Assembly: GCF_010723575.1 (NCBI RefSeq)
Contig: NZ_BLKZ01000001.1
Span: 2,852,001 to 2,916,000 of the forward strand
Length of the DNA stretch: 64,000 bases
Origin: Mycobacterium bourgelatii
Lineage (GTDB): Bacteria > Actinomycetota > Actinomycetes > Mycobacteriales > Mycobacteriaceae
Direction of reading: 5' to 3'
Shown: positions 61,899-64,000 of the stretch, in pieces
Position numbering within the stretch: position 1 is the stretch's first letter
How the letters are laid out: each line of letters begins with the position of its first letter
Translations under genes and position numbers: made by a program
Notes under the pieces: generated by a model
What the model was told of the DNA's origin: nothing
Databases searched by the model: none
What the model saw: the letters and a program-made list of their open reading frames with translations, nothing else

Positions 61899-64000
61899 GT
61901 GGTCTTCCGCGCAGACCAGGAGATTGGTCGCGATCTTGCCGCGGTCGACTGGGCATCCACTCCACTCGGACCCACGGACGGCTGGCCCCAGAGCTTGCGC
62001 ACCGCCGTGAGCATCCTGCTGTCGTCCCGCTTTCCGATGTGGATGGCGTGGGGGCCAGAGCTCACGTTTTTCTGTAACGCCGCCTACCGTCGCGACACGC
62101 TGGGCCGCAAATACCCCTGGGCGCTGGGCCGGCCCGCCAGCGAAGTGTGGGCCGAAATCTGGGCCGACATCGGCCCACGGATCGAGAGCGTCCTGGCCAC
62201 GGCGGAGGCAACGTGGGACGAGGGCCTGCTGCTCATTTTGGAGCGGTCGGGCTACCCGGAGGAGACCTACCACACGTTCTCCTACAGCCCGTTGCGCGAC
62301 GACGACGCCCGCGTGGTCGGCATCCTGTGCGTGGTCAGCGAAGACACTGGACGGGTCATCGCCCAACGTCGGATGTCGACGTTGCGTGACCTGGGCTCCG
62401 ACCCCAGCGTGGTGCGTACCGAGCGGCAGATGTTGGACTTCACCGCCGAACAGCTGGCGCACAACCCTTACGACCTGCCGTTCACCCTGACATACCTGTT
62501 CGACGAAGATGGCAGTGCCAGGCTGGCGGGAGCCAGCGGAATCGAGGCCGGGCACCCGGCGGCGCCCGAGCGGCTCAGTTCCGCCGACACTTCGCCGTGG
62601 CCCGTACAGAAGGCCGCGGATGGCGAAGCCGAAGTGGTTCAGCTCGACCCGGCCATGCGGCTGCCTGCCGGCGGCTGGCACGAGCCGCCCACCCAGGCAC
62701 TCGTGGTGCCGTTGGTCCAGCACGGCGCTGCGCCACTCGGATTCATGGTGGCCGCGCTCAACCGGTACCGGCCGCTCGATGACGCCTACCGCGGGTTCGT
62801 CGAACTCGTCGCCGGACACATCGCCGCCGGGGTGGGTAGCGCGCGCAGCTACCGCGCCCAACAGGAGCGCGCGGAGGCGCTGGCCGAACTCGACCGAGCG
62901 AAGACGACGTTCTTCTCCAACATCAGTCATGAGTTCCGCACCCCCCTGACGTTGATCCTCGGACCGGTCGACGAGCTGCGCGCAAGGCCCGGACTCGATC
63001 AACGGGCGTACCAAGAGTTGGAACTAATCCATCGCAACGGCTTGCGGTTGGCCAAGCTGGTCAACACGCTGCTTGACTTCTCCCGCATCCAGGCGGGACG
63101 GATGCGGGCCCAATTCGAACCCGTCGATCTGTCTGCATTCACCGCCGAACTTGCCAGCGTCTTCCGGTCGGCGATCGAGCGAGCCGAACTGACCTTCACC
63201 GTGGACTGCCCGCCGCTCGGCGAACTCGTGTACCTGGACCGCGAGTTGTGGGAGAAGGTGGTGTTGAACCTGCTCTCCAACGCCCTGAAGTTCACCTTCA
63301 AGGGAGGCATTGAGGTCCGGGTGACGCGTGCGGGCAACGAGGCGGTGGTAACCGTCAGCGACACCGGTGCGGGGATACCGGAAGCGGAAATGCCCCACCT
63401 GTTCGAGCGCTTTCACCGCATCGAAACCGTGCGCGCGCGATCAGCCGAAGGAAGTGGCATCGGGCTGGCTTTGGTCAAAGAACTCGTCGGGATCCATGGC
63501 GGCACCATCACCGCGACGAGCCAGGAGGGCGTGGGTACGACCTTCACCGTTCGGTTGCCGTTCGGAACCGCCCACCTATCGGCCGACGAGCTGGTCGCGG
63601 AGCGGGGCGCACGGGCGCCTTATGGGGGGATCGCCCAGCCATACCTGCAGGAGGCTTTGCGTTGGCTGCCGACCGGGTCCGATCCCACGCCGCCTGACAC
63701 CAGCACGGCGGCCACCATGGCGGCGGTTACGCGACGGGGCGGCGACGCCAAAGCGCGGGTGCTCGTCGCCGACGACAACGCCGACATGCGTGACTACCTG
63801 ATCAACCTGCTGCGAAGCTCCGGCTACAAAGTCAGCGGTGTTACTGACGGGAACGAGGCACTGCAGGCCATTCGGGCCGAGCCGCCGGACCTCGTGATCA
63901 GCGATGTCATGATGCCCGGATTGGACGGTCTGCAACTGGTTGCGGCCCTGCGGCAAGACCCGCTCACGGCCACCCTGCCCGTCCTGCTGTTGTCCGCACG
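61899..64000 (+). CDS. Hybrid sensor histidine kinase, incomplete at window end
   Basis: The frame starts at GTG 61899 after GAGAGGG and is open to the end of the window (700 codons). An N-terminal PAS-like sensor (about 15-150: WASTPLGPTDGWPQSL) is followed by a GAF-like domain (to about 330), then a histidine kinase core: FFSNISHEFRTPLTLIL with H344, NLLSNALKF, VSDTGAGIP, GSGIGLALV. A receiver domain begins near 620 (RVLVADDNADMRDYL) with acceptor D669 in ISDVMMPGLDG. The missing C-terminus may contain a further output domain. Upstream is the WS/DGAT gene, 162 bases away. Confidence 0.92.
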   Translation, partial: MVFRADQEIGRDLAAVDWASTPLGPTDGWPQSLRTAVSILLSSRFPMWMAWGPELTFFCNAAYRRDTLGRKYPWALGRPASEVWAEIWADIGPRIESVLATAEATWDEGLLLILERSGYPEETYHTFSYSPLRDDDARVVGILCVVSEDTGRVIAQRRMSTLRDLGSDPSVVRTERQMLDFTAEQLAHNPYDLPFTLTYLFDEDGSARLAGASGIEAGHPAAPERLSSADTSPWPVQKAADGEAEVVQLDPAMRLPAGGWHEPPTQALVVPLVQHGAAPLGFMVAALNRYRPLDDAYRGFVELVAGHIAAGVGSARSYRAQQERAEALAELDRAKTTFFSNISHEFRTPLTLILGPVDELRARPGLDQRAYQELELIHRNGLRLAKLVNTLLDFSRIQAGRMRAQFEPVDLSAFTAELASVFRSAIERAELTFTVDCPPLGELVYLDRELWEKVVLNLLSNALKFTFKGGIEVRVTRAGNEAVVTVSDTGAGIPEAEMPHLFERFHRIETVRARSAEGSGIGLALVKELVGIHGGTITATSQEGVGTTFTVRLPFGTAHLSADELVAERGARAPYGGIAQPYLQEALRWLPTGSDPTPPDTSTAATMAAVTRRGGDAKARVLVADDNADMRDYLINLLRSSGYKVSGVTDGNEALQAIRAEPPDLVISDVMMPGLDGLQLVAALRQDPLTATLPVLLLSA

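Overview
The window looks like chromosome from a slow-growing Mycobacterium. It is GC-rich, carries a PE gene and an MPTR-type PPE gene (expanded in slow growers), two MmpL-family genes, a WS/DGAT acyltransferase, a mycobacterial-type Ser/Thr kinase and a GabD2 closely matching what I recall of M. tuberculosis Rv1731. I cannot name the species from sequence alone.

Left part (1-11 kb): a non-coding start with 81-bp direct repeats, each containing a perfect 9-bp-arm palindrome; a flavin-split-barrel (PPOX-like) protein; a PAP2-type membrane phosphatase; a two-methyltransferase operon (LCMT-like, then SABATH-like) divergent from a MocR regulator; a structured, AT-richer leader and a 54-aa ORF coupled to a cytochrome P450; a DEAD-box helicase; an AbrB-family membrane protein.

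Middle part (11-28.5 kb): a TauD-like Fe(II)/2-oxoglutarate dioxygenase, an MmpL transporter ending in an FHA domain, an iron-type alcohol dehydrogenase, a PE protein behind two palindromes, a QueG-like 4Fe-4S protein behind a palindrome that contains its likely leaderless promoter, a redoxin, a cyclic-nucleotide-binding protein with an RHH-like tail, a Ser/Thr kinase coupled to a zinc carboxypeptidase/amidase, a secreted peptidase-like protein and gabD2.

Right part (28.5-61.7 kb): a lipopeptide-type biosynthetic locus. A MbtH-like protein (28939) precedes a single 6182-residue NRPS (29194-47742), then an ABC exporter and an MmpL carrying a PknH-type extracellular sensor domain. A PPE gene sits next, flanked by 38-bp copies of the MmpL gene's 3' end, followed by a TetR regulator and a DUF1214-like/sulfotransferase/MFS operon, a zinc alcohol dehydrogenase and a WS/DGAT. 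The NRPS reads (A-domain C-terminal stub)-T / C-A-T / C-A-T-E / C-A(N-methyltransferase)-T-E / C-A-T-R. That predicts a peptide whose first unit is loaded in trans, with an epimerised residue, an epimerised N-methyl residue and a reductively released C-terminal aldehyde or alcohol. This order does not fit the glycopeptidolipid Mps1/Mps2 order or the two-module isonitrile-lipopeptide NRPS. A hybrid sensor kinase runs off the right edge.

The main candidates for something new are the NRPS locus with its decapitated loading module and MmpL-sensor fusion, the MmpL-FHA fusion, and the small ORF translationally coupled to the P450.
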